The translations under genes and the position numbers were made by a program. From assembly GCA_019279435.1 (NCBI GenBank), contig JAAALK010000079.1, positions 105,877,198 to 105,941,197 on the forward strand: a DNA stretch of 64,000 nt, read 5' to 3'. Of the stretch, positions 35,445-47,301 are shown in pieces (within the stretch, counting starts at the first letter, position 1; each line of letters begins with the position of its first letter). The notes beneath the pieces were generated by a model. The model made no database searches. It was not told the origin of the DNA and saw nothing but the letters and a program-made list of their open reading frames with translations. This DNA is from Zizania palustris (lineage: Eukaryota; Streptophyta; Magnoliopsida; Poales; Poaceae).

Positions 35445-37058
35445 GACCTGTTTATCGGTTAACATGGCTACAACCGATTTATCAGTATGGAAGTAGAATG
35501 AGTCATCTGTTTATCGGGAGAAGCTTGAGACGCAATTTTATCGAAGTATCAGATGACGGTATCAAGCTAGTCACTGAAGAACTGCCTAGGATCATCCTGT
35601 AAAAGACAACGTCAAAGGAAGCAAAAAGGCCTCCGACAGAAGAGGAGCGGACTAAAGATTACTTCAGAGGACTTGGGAAAAGGCCGAATGGATACATTAA
35701 AGAAAGTTTATCGACCATTCAGATAGAGCCCAAATAGTCGATGTCGATGGCATCGCCTTGAAACGGCCGATGCAAAGGTATTGCCCTTTGACCAAAGCAC
35801 AACATGATAGCTTCAACGAAGGTCGAGGCAAGTCCAAGGCATGAGAAGAGGCCGAACGAGGAACAATAAAGGAAAATTTTTAGATCGTTCGGACAGAGCC
35901 TAGAAGTCTTTACACATAAAAGTCGATGGCATCACCTCCAGACGGGCAATGCAAAAGTATTGCCTCTAGAGGGTCATGAAGGGATAAGACGAGAAGTGCT
36001 TAAGGGAAGTCGTCGGTTGAAATATGAAGGACTAATACATGAGTCAGTCGATACCAACGATATCACCCTTAGACGGCCAATGCAGGAGGATCATACGCCA
36101 CAAAAAAGTTCGAAGTTAAAAAATGAAATGAAGAAGATATATTCAAACTCCTAAATTACGAGGCAAAGAATGTTACACAAAGTTTACAAAAGGGAAGAAA
36201 ATTGCCCAAAGGGCTCCCATCAGTTCTACCCTTGAAGCGGCTTCTACCCCTAGACACCCGGTAAAAGTTCATCTGCCCAATCAACAACCTAGGCCCGTCT
36301 CCCGCTCACCCACACAGAAGGAATTGGGGTGCTAGTGCTCAAGTTTGTAATGGCCGATACCGACCCATATTATATCGACCGGCCAATAAAGCTCACTAGG
36401 GGGCATCACAATCAATGTCCTACAAGAAGTAAGTTAATTAGATGGAACAGAAGATGGCGAGAGGCAAAGGAAGAAGGGATCAGGATGTATACCTTGGGCT
36501 CTGTATCGGCGTCATCTGGGTGAAGCCACTCTTGGTAGAACAGGAAGAGCAGTTGAAGACGTGTTGCGTCAACTCATCCACCATCAACGGAAGGCGTGAG
36601 AGGTCGCCCAATAGGTCACCCAAATGGCAGGCATCGAGAGGGGATCCCATCAGTTATATGAGAAAGGCGGTCCCACTCCAAAGCACTTGTGACCCTCCCG
36701 TGAGTTTCGGATGTGGCGAACGAAAAAGACACGGGGTTAGAGCTGACCAAAACCTAGTTGCCTCGAAGGACATATAGATGATAGAATTCATAAGAGCACC
36801 GCTAAGGGTACCCATCGATAAACTCAACGGGGAGCAAACAGGGAAAGGTGGCCACCGAGAAGATATGAAAGGATTCTGCGTCTCGGGACACATCGGGCAG
36901 AACGAGCTAATGAGGACGCTCATACTCCGAATGGTATCCAAAAGGAAACCAGATGGTCCGATCATAGGTAATAACTCTTAAAGAAAATGGCCAAGGCCGC
37001 AGAAGACAAAGGAAGAGGAAAGAATGATGCCGCTTCCCCTAGAGAAGAACAACGACGA
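35445..37058 (+). mobile_element. Right copy of the uninterrupted gypsy-A/PMD-like remnant
   Basis: It corresponds to 16031-17644, with the minus-strand PMD-like scrap at about 36442-37050. No intact gene. Confidence 0.55.
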
Positions 37059-37822
37059 TGTAACACCCCTAATTTTTGAAAAGGTAAAAAATAAATCCTG
37101 AAATAATGAATTTAAGGAGAAAAAGGATTATTTTGTTTTTCTTTAAAGCTGAAAATGTCCAAATAAATAAAATCCAGAGAAATAACTCTAGTCATGGTCT
37201 GAGAAAATTATATTATGATCTTAAGACCAAGATATATTTTTGAGAAATTTTATAGATTTTTAGAACCCTTGCAAGTAGCTCATAATTTTTAAACTATTCT
37301 CAGCAATTATTTTTATTCGGAAAGGAATTTAAAAAGTAATGGGTTGCCTCCTTCCTTTCTCTCTCTCTGGCCGGCCCAACCCATTCACCCCGCAGCCCTC
37401 TCCCTGACATGCGGACCCCGCCTGTCGGCGCACTTAGCCACTCGCCCGAGCCCTAGGCCCACCTGTTAGTCCCCTCCCCTCTCTCCACGTGCGCCCAACC
37501 CACCTATCGGCTCCGACCATTGCGCCCTCGCCCTCTCAGACGTCACTGACCAGTGGAGCCCACTTGTCAGCTTCGTCTTCCCCATGACCTCGTGCCCCCC
37601 AAGATCCTCGGTCGCCGCCCTAACTCCTAAATCCTCCTTCGTCGGCCCCTCTCCTTGGATCGATGCCGAAACTTTATTTACCTTAACGCGGGTGATCGTT
37701 TCCCCCTCAGATGCCCTCGCATTAAGCCTCACGACGCTGTAATTTCCTGAATTAAACCTCGCTAGAGTAAAACCCCTATCTCGGCTTTCATGGCACACAA
37801 CCCCCCTTCACTGCCGACTCCC

Positions 37823-37830
37823 TATAAAAG
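37823..37830 (+). promoter_or_regulatory. TATA box of LTR 3, right copy
   Basis: TATAAAAG, equivalent to 18407-18414, followed by a GC-rich transcribed region. Confidence 0.6.
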
Positions 37831-38884
37831 CCTCCTCCGGCCACCGTGTTCAGCTCACGCACTCGTGTAAGCCCCGCGCGATCAGAGCCCCCACATTTTG
37901 TTTTTGCGCCACCGCCCCTGCTCGCCCTCCAGTCGCTGCTCGCCATCGCCAGAGTCCACCTTCCACCCCGCCGTCAACCTCGCTGTGACCGTCGTCGCCT
38001 CCCCGATAGTGGCCACCCCTCCGTTCTCACTGAAGATCGCCGGAACACCGTCCCCGCCAATGACCCGAACCACTCTGTCGCCCCCGCTCATCGCCGACAT
38101 CACTCCATCGATCTTGAGCCACCGCACCAGTATCATCGTGTTCCCCTCACCGTACTGATTCCATTTCTAGCTTCGTCTGGTAGTGTTAACCATCGCTGTC
38201 ACCGCCGCGACTGCCACAAGTCTTTGCTGTTGTCGGAGAAGATGACCAGCATGGGTAATTACTCGTGTCGTGTCGGATTCAATCGCTGCCCTTCAATCAG
38301 GTGTGAACGGTCGAGAGTAGAACCCACATGGATTCAATCTGACCCGTCTGCCTGATCGAAATGGTACCGAGCAACGGCAGTCGTTCGATTTCATTTAAAC
38401 ACCCCACCTCTGCCACGTGCGTCCAATCATGATCCAATGGCGATCCATGCTCCAGTCCATAGCACAATACGCGGGTTCACGATGGACTCGGTTTACGGTG
38501 GACTGGCGACTGATTTAAAATTTAAATAAATTCCAGGAATTGCTTTAAACTTCAAAAATCCATATCTTCTTCAAATTAGCTCCAAATTTGGCCATTCCAA
38601 TTCCATAAAATTTATCTTTTTATTCTCTTCGTGTTCATCCAATAAAATTCATATGTTTATACTGAACTTTTATATAGTTTTAATTGGAATTAAAATAAAA
38701 TTTTAGAAATTGTTTTAAATTTCAAAAATTCATAACTCCTAGGAATTAACTCTAAAATTTGCCATTCAAATTACAGAAATTTTATCTTTTTATCCTCTTC
38801 ATGTTTATCCAATAAAATTGATATGCTTTTACTGCGATTTTTATGTTATTTTATTTGTTTGTTATTTCTCGTTTCACGTATCGG

Positions 38885-38959
38885 AAAGATTACGACACCG
38901 TCGAGGAGCCGGAATACTTCTCAGAGGTTCCTCCTTCCCCCTTTGCTGAGCAAGGCAAG
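38885..38959 (+). other. Coding-like block (exon-1-like), first version in LTR 3
   Basis: The same as 19473-19547: K-D-Y-D-T-V-E-E-P-E and E-V-P-P-S-P-F-A-E-Q, followed by gcaagt from 38955. Confidence 0.5.
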
Positions 38960-39405
38960 TCACCAACCCCATTTTGAGCATATTGAACCCAATTGTTAAT
39001 TAAATATCACTAAAATCCATAGGTTATAATTGCATTAGTCCAATTAAACGCCCTACAATATATTTATCAGATCCCCGACCTTGAATAAAAATATCAGGGA
39101 AACTTATTTAATAACTTCAGAAGACTTAATAACTTAATTTCACCATTTTTACTGCATTAAAAACAATAAGGTTGTTTTATACCTTTTTACTTCACCTCTA
39201 AAAAAGGGAAAATAAAAACCCCTTAGAAAAACAATACTTATATCAATTCCAGAAACCCCTTTAAAACTTAATCTTAAATATTTAAGTAATGATCCCATAG
39301 AATTTAACACTCTATATCCTTCACTTAATCCAACATAAACATGTATGCTTGTATGATTGGTTTTTGGATTGTATATTGAATGTCGTGTTTACTTTTTCGT
39401 ATCGA

Positions 39406-39480
39406 GAAGACTACGAGTTCGTCGAGGAGCCGAAGTTTTACCTCGAGGTTCCACCTTCACCATTTGCTGAGCAAGGCTAG
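39406..39480 (+). other. Coding-like block (exon-1-like), second version in LTR 3
   Basis: It reads E-D-Y-E-F-V-E-E-P and E-V-P-P-S-P-F-A-E-Q. The donor is mutated to gctagt (39476), which also makes an in-frame TAG. An exon-2-like block follows at 40532-40569. Confidence 0.45.
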
Positions 39481-40531
39481 TCACAACCCCCATTTTGATC
39501 ATCATTGAGCCCATGTTTTAATAAATTATCGCTATAACTCATAGGATAATATTGCATTAGTTAAATATCAAGCCATACACTATATTTATTAGATCCCCAT
39601 CCTTGAGTGCAAACCCAAGCCATGCTTATTGAGCCTACACTCCTTGTCACTCTACAAATATTATATTAGCTAGTGTCCAATGTACCGACACAACTGCTAT
39701 AGGGTAAAAGAACGAGTCGTAGAAAGATGGATTCTGCTATATGTATTTCCCTGTTATTCTCGTCTCTGGACTCTGTTGGAGTTGGCTATGTTATAAGTAT
39801 GGTGGGTTCCGGGTGCAAGCTAGGACATTGGTTGGTCGCACCCGAGGCACTATAAGGACCGGTCTACGGGATCTGTTGCAAAGCACTTCCGTACTAACCA
39901 CAAGTCTAATGGGTAAGTCCTAACTAAAAGTATGGAACAATCCGACTCGATGCACCATAGTGGAGGGGGCAAGGGGCAACCTACGGGTGACTTGTACCGA
40001 CGTGGCTCAAGGGGGGGTATGGTGTTGGCTCGACACGTCGGGGCACCATATGAAACCCATAAGAGGGTGCTGTCAGGTCGAGGCGGACCATATGGAAGGT
40101 TTTGGCACGAGTTCCCGTGGTATGGGTCATCTCGTTACACTTTGGTGTAAGTGATGAGTGCGTGCCTTGTGGGTACAGTGGTACACCTCTGATCAGAGTT
40201 TTAAATCTTTTCGAAAAGCCGAGCCCACGGTCAAGGGCAGGTTGTGTGACTTCTCGCAGTTAGTTTACTATTGTTTGAATGGTTGAGTTATTCATGGCAT
40301 GTAAGGACTGTTGAGCGAGGGTGGGCTGACTGTGCCCCTCGAGTTAGAAGATGATGATGCATACTCATGTTTACATTTCTATAATAATAACTTGATCTCA
40401 TTTAAATGCTTTACAATTATGCTTTTCTGCAAAATTAGCCACTATCTTCCTTGTTATTACTCTGCATTATATTTGCATCCGGTGGCTTGCTGAGTACGTT
40501 TGTACTCACCCCCGTTGACTTACACCACCAG

Positions 40532-40569
40532 AGCCCGTCTACTACGAGGAGGATGAAGGTCTGGAGTAG
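40532..40569 (+). other. Coding-like block (exon-2-like) in LTR 3
   Basis: After a pyrimidine-rich tract and caccag, the sequence reads (g)ag-P-V-Y-Y-E-E-D-E-G-L-E-stop in the phase that a GC-AG intron from 39476 would give. Equivalents are at 45894, 50797, 63478 and, on the minus strand, 41858-41827. Confidence 0.45.
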
Positions 40570-41396
40570 CGACCCAGTCAAGGCGAGACTGGAAGGAGGC
40601 GTTCATCTAGGACCTTTGTTTTATTAGTTTCTCTTCACCTTTATTCACTTTTGTACTAATACGGTCTACGAACCGTGAATGATTGATCGTATTGTACGTG
40701 GTCGTCGTGGCTCGCCGTCGCTCGGCCGGAGTTGGGGACGAAGCCCCCTGGCTCCCCCGTGCCACCGCCGTGCCGGATGGCACCATGGCCCTACGATCGA
40801 GAAAGGACGACCTAGATTAGATCCCATCGGGACTTAATCTGAGCCGTCAATCGGCGCCAAAGGGGTATCATTGTGTCTGGGCCGTCGGATCTTACTTAAC
40901 CCCCCCTCGCGCGCTCTGGCCATTGGATTTGGATCCAACGGTCCAGATCTGACCGGCCCATGCGCACAGTGCGCGGGTCCATGGTGGACCTGGCTCACCA
41001 TGGACCCACGCCTGTTTTCTGTTTAAAAAAGAAAATTCAGAAATCTATTTAAACTTTAAAAATTCATATCTTGCTCAAACTAACTCCAAATTTGACCATT
41101 TTAATTCTGGAAAATTTGTCTTTTTATTCTCTACACGTTTATGCAATAAAAACAATATGTTTATTTGGCACAAAATATTCTTATTAAATAAATGAATAAA
41201 AAACCCCTTAGGGATAAATTGTTAATTCATAAAATAAATTAGGAAAAACCTTAAAATCTAATCTTTAATGTTTTTCAACATAACTTCAGAATAATAAAGC
41301 TTTATTTCACATATTAAAACCCATAATACTTGTATGCTTATGACTTGTGATGTTTTGATTGTTTATTAAATATTATGTTTACTTTTTCCGTATCGA

Positions 41397-41466
41397 GAAG
41401 ACTACGAGTTCGTCGAGGAGCCGGAGTTTTACCCCGAGGTTCCACCTTCACCATTTGCTGAGCAAG
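41397..41466 (+). other. Coding-like block (exon-1-like) in LTR b
   Basis: It reads E-D-Y-E-F-V-E-E-P-E-F-Y-P and E-V-P-P-S-P-F-A-E-Q with an intact gcaagt donor from 41467. Its exon-2 partner is at 45894-45931; the interval is enlarged by the solo LTR. Confidence 0.5.
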
Positions 41467-41610
41467 GCAAGTCACAACCCCCATTTTGATCATCATTGAG
41501 CCCATGTTTTAATAAATTATCGCTATAACTCATAGGATAATATTGCATTAGTCAAATATCAAGCCCTACACTATATTTATTAGATCCCCGTCCTTGAGTG
41601 CAAACCCAAG

Positions 41611-41615
41611 CCATG
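41611..41615 (+). repeat. Target-site duplication CCATG (left)
   Basis: It is paired with 44982-44986. The uninterrupted sequence aagccatgcttattg is seen at 39613-39627. Confidence 0.9.
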
Positions 41616-41826
41616 TGTGGCGCCCCGATTTACCAAAATCGGAACATTATTGAATTTCATAAGAAAAACAATAATACAAGAGGTTCATCATGCGACAATC
41701 GAACATACGACAAGTATTCATGGTACGTAGACCATATTTATTACATCAGAGTTTAATAAAAAACAATAATAAAAGTAGAATGCATGACGAACGCCTTCTT
41801 CAAGATCTTTCCGCTTGACCGGGTCG

Positions 41827-41858
41827 CTACTCCAGACCACCCTCGTAGTAGGCATCCT
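41827..41858 (-). other. Coding-like block (exon-2-like) in the solo LTR
   Basis: The minus strand, after cttcag, reads (g)ag-D-A-Y-Y-E-G-G-L-E-stop: two codons shorter than in LTR c, i.e. an in-frame length change. Confidence 0.45.
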
Positions 41859-42926
41859 CTGAAGTGTGTCCAACGGGTATGAGTACAAAGAGTACTCAAC
41901 AAGCCACCGCAAATGCAAATAATAATGCAAGATAATAACAAAGGAAGGATAATGGCTAAAAGTGCGGAAAAGTACATTTTCAATATTGCATTTAGTGTAG
42001 TCAAATTTTATCATGCGGAATAATAAACATGAACATCAATAATAACATCTAACTCGAGGAGTACGTTTTACCTCCTCGCACAACAGTCCTTACACGTCAA
42101 ACCATCATGCACATACATATCAAAAGTAAACTAACTGTGGGATGTCACGCAACCCGCCCTTGACCGTGGGCTCGGCTTTTCGAAAAGATTTATGACTCTG
42201 ATCAGAGGTGTACTAATGTACCCACAAGGCACGCACTCATCCCAAACACCAAAGTGTATCGAGATGACCCATACCATGGGAACTCGTGCCAAAACCTCAG
42301 CATGAAATGCTCCAAGCGATAACCACCCGCTCTAGGTTTCGCCGTCACGCCGGGCCGCATCCCGACTAACGTCGCACCCCCTTTTGCGCCACATCGGTAC
42401 AAGCCACCCGCAGGTGCTGCTTGACCCATATCCAAATGGTGGCCTCGGTTTGGAACACTCCATACCTTAGTTAGGACTTACCCATTAGACTTGTGGTTAG
42501 TACGGAAGTGTATTGCAACGGATCCCGCAGATCGGTCCTTATAGTGCCCCGGGTGCTACCGACCAATGCCCTAGCTTGCACCCGGAACCCACCATGCATT
42601 AACTCACAACCACAACTCCATCACCGACAGAATTACAAGAGATAAGAATAACGGGGATCATATAGTAGATTCCAATCGCTACGACTCATTTTTAATCCTA
42701 TAACAATCGTGTCAATACATTGGACACTAGCTAATAATACTAATCATATGGTGACAAGGAGTTTAGGCTAGATAGCATGGCTTGGGTTGCACATCAAGGT
42801 CGGGGGATCCTAATAAATATATTGTAAGGGTTTTATTTGACTAATGCATGTATATCCTATGTGTTTTTGCGATAGTTTAGTAAAACATGGGTTCAATATG
42901 CTCAAAAGATTGGTTTGGTGACTTGC

Positions 42927-42996
42927 ATTCTTCAACGAATGGGGAGGGAGGAACTTCCGGGAAGTATTCCGGCTCCTCGGCGGCGTCGTAGTCTTT
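42927..42996 (-). other. Coding-like block (exon-1-like) in the solo LTR
   Basis: The minus strand reads K-D-Y-D-A-A-E-E-P-E-Y-F-P-E-V-P-P-S-P-F, followed by gcaagt (42926 leftward). The base before the donor is t rather than g, so splicing here would create a stop. Confidence 0.45.
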
Positions 42997-44981
42997 TTAA
43001 CATGAATAATAAACACAACACTCAATAAACAATATAAAAATCACTCAACAATCTTAAAGGTTTTGTTTAGGTTTACTTAAGGAAAATAGAGGTGTTAAGT
43101 TTCTGAAATTCATTTTATTAATAATTTAAAATGAGCTATAATGAAATATGGTCCTTTATAAAAGGGATTTTTAATTGTGAATAATCTCATTTTAAGTTTT
43201 CTAATTAATTTAAAATGAGAGGTTCAGAGAAACTTAGTGGTTTCATTATATTAACAGGAAATGAATAAATATAAATTTTGCTGAAATTTAAATAATTAAA
43301 TTTGTATTTTACCCTAAGGGCATTTGAATACTTTATTAAATAAACATGAAATGTCCAAAGTAAACATACTATTTTTATTGTATGAACATGTAGAGAATAA
43401 TATTACAAATTTTCTGAAATTGAAATGGTAATTTTTGAAGTTAAAATGCACCAGATATGAATTTTAGAAGTTTGAAAGCATTTTTGGAATTTTAAATTAA
43501 ATCCAAAATAGCCTCGGGTCCACGGTGAGCCAGGCCCACGGTGAACCCGCGCACTGTGCGCGTGGTCCGGCCCAATCTGGACCGTTGGATCCAGATCCAA
43601 CGCGCGGGGGCGAGGTGGGGCGTTAAGTTGTGATCAACGGCCCACATTGCTCAGTACCGCTTTGACCAGATGGACGCGCGAGATTAAACGGCGTAAAGGC
43701 CATGATCTATGCTGTCGGATCGGGATCGTGCGGCCAGGATTGAATCCGGCACGGCACGTGTTGGGGGGGTAAGGTACCCGTCTTCCCCGACTCCTGCGAC
43801 GCGATGGCGAGCGATTCCGGTGGCGGCGAGGGCTATCCGGCCTAGCTAGGGCTAAAAACGTAAAGAGGGAACTAAGGGGAACATGAGGGTACCCTTGCGG
43901 TGGTCCGAGGTCGACGGGGCGTGGCCAGCGACGAGAGGGGGTGGCGAAGTCGTTCGGGTCCTTGTCGGCGATGGCGATCCGGCGAGGTTCGTTGACAGCA
44001 GAGGGGTGGCCGAGGTCGAGGAGGTTATGGCGGTCGTGATGGTGCGGTTGCCGTGGACGGAGAGGGACTCCAGTGAAGGCGAACGATGGCTGGAGTGCGG
44101 GTGGCGGAGGAGAGTTAAAACTTGGAGTACGTGCGTTCGGTTTGACATGGCAGCGAGTGAGCATGGGGGTCGAATGCGGGGTACCAGGGGGTTTAAATAG
44201 GGTCACCGACGGGGGCAGAGGGGGCGCAATTGGCGGTGGCCGAGGGTTAACGCGTTTAAACGCCGGCGAGCTTCGGGTTGCCTGCAGATTCATCGAACCG
44301 GGACACGATCGGGCTGGTTTTAATGGGGGAAACGGTCACCGGAGTGTGGGGGTTTGAATGTCGGGCTCAATTTCGGGAGAGGGGGTCGGGAGCAACGGAT
44401 CCGAGGCGCATTAAGGCATCGGCCGGCGAGGGGGGGATTTGGGGGTGGATCTCACGGAGACGAAGGATCTGATAGGTGGGGGCCACCGGGCAGTGGGCGT
44501 GCGCGCACGGGTGCGGTGGCTGACGGGTGGGGTCGGGTTCGGCCGTGAGAGGGAATCGGTTGGCGCCGACAGGTGGGGCCGGGCGGTCAGGTACGCGCGA
44601 GCGGAGAGGGGGTCACTGACGGGCGGGGTCCATGGGTCAGACGGGGCGCGCTGGGAGGAGTGGGCTGGGCCGGCCGATAGAGAGAGAAAGGGAGGGGGAG
44701 GCCCGTTACTGTTTAAGGGATTTTCTGAATAAAAATAATTACAGAAATTGGTTTAAAATATTTGGGCTACTTCCAAGGTTGATAAAAATTTGTAAAAATT
44801 CTCAAAAATATATCTTGGCCTTGGGATCATATACAAAATTTTCTAGCTCCTGGTTTGGCCATTTCATCTAGGTTCTAGTTCAAAAAGGTTAAGGAGGGCA
44901 TTGAAGGTATTTCCAAAATGATTAATTCTAGGAAATTAGATTAATAATATTTTTATTTCTCTGGAAATTTGGGGTGTTACA

Positions 44982-44986
44982 CCATG
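44982..44986 (+). repeat. Target-site duplication CCATG (right)
   Basis: Pairs with 41611-41615. Confidence 0.9.
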
Positions 44987-45893
44987 CTTATTGAGCCTAC
45001 ACTCCTTGTCACTCTACAAATATTATATTAGCTAGTGTCCAATGTACCGACACAACTGCTACAGGGTAAAAGAACGAGTCGTAGAAAGATGGATTTTGCT
45101 ATATGTATTTCCCTGTTATTCTCGTCTCTGGACTCTATTAGAGTTGGCTATGTTATAAGTATGGTGGGTTCCGGGTGCAAGCTAGGACATTGGTTGGTCG
45201 CACCCGGGGCACTATAAGGACCCGGTCTGCGGGATCTATTGCAAAGCACTTACGTACTAACCACAAGTCTAATGGGTAAGTCCTAACGGAAAGTATGGAA
45301 CAATCCGACTCGATGCACCATAGTGGAGGGGGCAAGGGGAAACCGGCGGGTGACTTGTACTAACGTGGCTCAAGGGGGGTATGGTGTTTGCTCGACGCGT
45401 CGGGGCACCATATGAAACCCATAAGAGGGTGCTGTCGGGTCGAGGCAGGCCATATGGAAGGTTTTGGCACGAGTTCCCGTGGTATGGGTCATCTTGTTAC
45501 ACTTTGGTGTAAGTGATGAGTGCGTGCCTTGTGGGTACAGTGGTACACCTCTGATCAGAGTTTTAAATCTTTTCGAAAAGCTGAGCCCACAGTCAAGGGT
45601 GGGTTGTGTGACTTCTCGCAGTTAGTTTACTATTGTTTGAATGGTTGAGTTATTCAGGGCATGTAAGGACTGTTGAGTGAGGGTGGGCTGACTGTACCCC
45701 TCGAGTTAGAAGATGATGATGCATACTCATGTTTACATTTCTGTAATAATAACTTGATCTCATTTAAATGCTCTACAATTATGCTTTTCCGCAAAATTAG
45801 CCACTATCTCCCTTGTTATTACTCTACATTATATTTGCATCCGGCGGTTTGCTTAGTACATTTGTACTCACCCCCATTGACTTACACCACCAG

Positions 45894-45931
45894 AGCCCGT
45901 CTACTACGAGGAGGATGAAGGTCTGGAGTAG
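45894..45931 (+). other. Coding-like block (exon-2-like) in LTR b
   Basis: After caccag it reads (g)ag-P-V-Y-Y-E-E-D-E-G-L-E-stop, identical in sense to 50797-50834. Confidence 0.45.
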
Positions 45932-46146
45932 CGACTCAGTCAAGGCGAGACTGGAAGGAGGCGTTCATCTAGGACCTTTGTTTTATTAGTTTCTCTTCAC
46001 CTTTATTCACTTTTGTACTAATACGGTCTACGAACCGTGAATGATTGATCGTATTGTACGTGGTCGTGTGATGAACGTCTTGGTTTATTGATTTTCTATG
46101 AAATTTCAATAAAGGTCAGGATTTATTAAATCTGGGCGTTACAAGA

Positions 46147-46159
46147 TGGTATCAGAGCC
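46147..46159 (+). other. Primer-binding site after LTR b
   Basis: TGGTATCAGAGCC, complementary to the initiator tRNA-Met 3' end, three bases after the LTR terminus (46143). Confidence 0.9.
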
Positions 46160-46279
46160 GACTTGACTGTAGGAAGCCAAACAGACCTGACCCTAGGACT
46201 TATAATACCTATATTTTCTTACAAAATTACTTACCCTCTCATCTTTTGAAGTTTCACAAAAATTTTCTCGCTTTTGAAG

Positions 46280-47091
46280 ATGCCGGTCCATACCATGAAT
46301 GGGACTCTTCGCGATGAGGCTGGATTCATCCGTGAGCTTCGCATGCTCACCGACGTCCTTGGATTCGTCCATGAGCCCGCGTTCCATGGGATCTTTCCCG
46401 ATGCGAGCGAGAGCTACTGCGAGGTCACTGTCGTCATTCGCCCCTCCCCCACGCAGCCTCCATTATACACCCATAGAGTCGGAGGACCTTCGTTCGTGGT
46501 GGCTAGCCAGCGCGCTGCACTTCAGGCCCTCGCCGAGCTTCGATTGGTCTACGATTGCCATCTCCCGACACCGTCTACCACTTCATGCCCATGCGTACAC
46601 CGGGGAGTCACCGCAGCATCTACATCAGCCCCCTCACTCAGAGCAACTCCGCCATCGCCCGCACCATGAGGCTTTTGGAGGCTATGGACAATCTTCACAC
46701 AGAGGCCGTCCTCAACGTAGATAGCCAGCACAACACCATCGACTTCTACCACCATACGTCGGAGAATCTGAACCGTGAGAACGCCGATCTTCGTCGTCAG
46801 GTTCAGCAGAACCATCATTTGACCACCGAGGTGGAGGAGTTGAGGCGTCAGAACGAGTTTCTACGTCAGAGCGCCACCGTCACTGCACAGCTTCGCCAGC
46901 AGATCAAGGAATTGCAGAAGGACCTAGAGGAGGTCGCCCCCCTTCCACCTCGCAAGCGGAAATCACTCCGGACCCCCACAGTCAGGCCCAAGAGGATTTC
47001 CCGCAGTGCACCTCCCGCTGGACCCTCCAGCTCCACCACCCCGACCATCTCCGCCGAGCCCGTGATCGAGTCATCCCCCGAGCTGCCTTAG
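46280..47091 (+). pseudogene. Accessory ORF1 upstream of gag (copy b), one frameshift
   Basis: The ATG at 46280 lies 120 bases after the primer site and about 1 kb before gag. It encodes about 270 residues. The N-terminal part has M-P-V-H-T-M, H-E-P-A-F-H-G, A-S-E-S-Y-C-E-V-T-V and Q-R-A-A-L-Q-A-L-A-E-L. The middle has F-M-P-M-R-T-P-G. The C-terminal half is predicted coiled coil (A-M-D-N-L-H-T-E-A, then N-R-E-N-A-D-L-R-R, then E-L-R-R-Q-N-E-F-L-R-Q) followed by a basic stretch (P-P-R-K-R-K). One base is missing near 46560 compared with 51460-51475. It is not a gag, protease or pol domain I recognise; function unknown. Proteins of this pattern recur in grass retroelements in my recollection, unverified. 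The same ORF is at 51183-51940. Confidence 0.6.
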
Positions 47092-47301
47092 ACGTAGTTT
47101 TTTACGGTTGATTGTTTCTTTTTTATTGCTTTTGATTGTATTGCCACTCATGTCAAATATAAGGCATGAGTGTAAAATTTAATAAGAGATTAAAATAAAA
47201 TATGTAAGCATCTAGGTCAAACCATTCCTATTGGGCAATAAAATCAGTAACAATTCCCCTTAAATCTTGGCACCCTCTTTTCTTCAACCTTCAACTTCAG
47301 G

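Larger units (their letters stand above)
20711..39122 (+). repeat. Right member of the 18.4 kb direct duplication
   Basis: It starts at the first base after the gap, matching 1123, and ends where the left copy stops (aacttcagaa at 19710 and 39122), then continues into unique sequence. Small deletions are dense in parts (for example 20711-25000 and 31050-32450), as in poorly polished long-read contig ends, while 35700-39122 is nearly identical to the left copy. Confidence 0.93.
37059..40705 (+). repeat. Tekay-type LTR 3, right copy, complete but for its last ~85 bases
   Basis: It begins TGTAACACCCC at 37059 and continues past the point where the left copy meets the gap. It carries the TATA box at 37823 and two versions of the coding-like block, at 38885 and 39406, where other LTRs have one. 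Up to about 39100 it resembles one LTR subtype; from about 39390 it follows the LTR at 48149-51046. It ends at tgtacgtggtcg (40705), 85 or so bases before the LTR terminus seen in the neighbours, where it is fused to the middle of another LTR. Confidence 0.75.
41616..44981 (-). mobile_element. Solo LTR of a Tekay-type element, 3366 bp
   Basis: On the minus strand it starts TGTAACACCCCAAATTT at 44981 and ends GGCGCCACA at 41616, flanked by the 5-bp duplication CCATG. There is no internal region, primer site or polypurine tract, so it is the product of LTR-LTR recombination. It is a different subfamily from LTR b. A TATTTAAA box (minus, near 44195) precedes a GC-rich region. The 219-codon open frame at 44293-43634 lies in that GC-rich region and I do not regard it as a gene. 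The AT-rich portion (43000-43500) holds nothing else. Confidence 0.9.
40706..46143 (+). mobile_element. LTR 'b', 5'-truncated, 5' LTR of a pol-less Tekay relative (split by a solo LTR)
   Basis: It consists of 40706-41615 and 44987-46143, which join into a sequence collinear with 49000-51046. About 850 bases of the LTR start are missing; it begins abruptly in the GC-rich region at 40706. The end is gggcgttaca (46143), followed by an initiator-Met primer site, so it acts as the 5' LTR of the internal region at 46144-48148. An AATAAA lies at 46108-46113. Confidence 0.8.

Noticed and set aside
43634..44293. 219-codon minus-strand open frame
   Set aside because: It lies in the GC-rich part of a solo LTR, has low-complexity proline/arginine/serine composition and no domain; GC-rich DNA gives long stop-free frames by chance.
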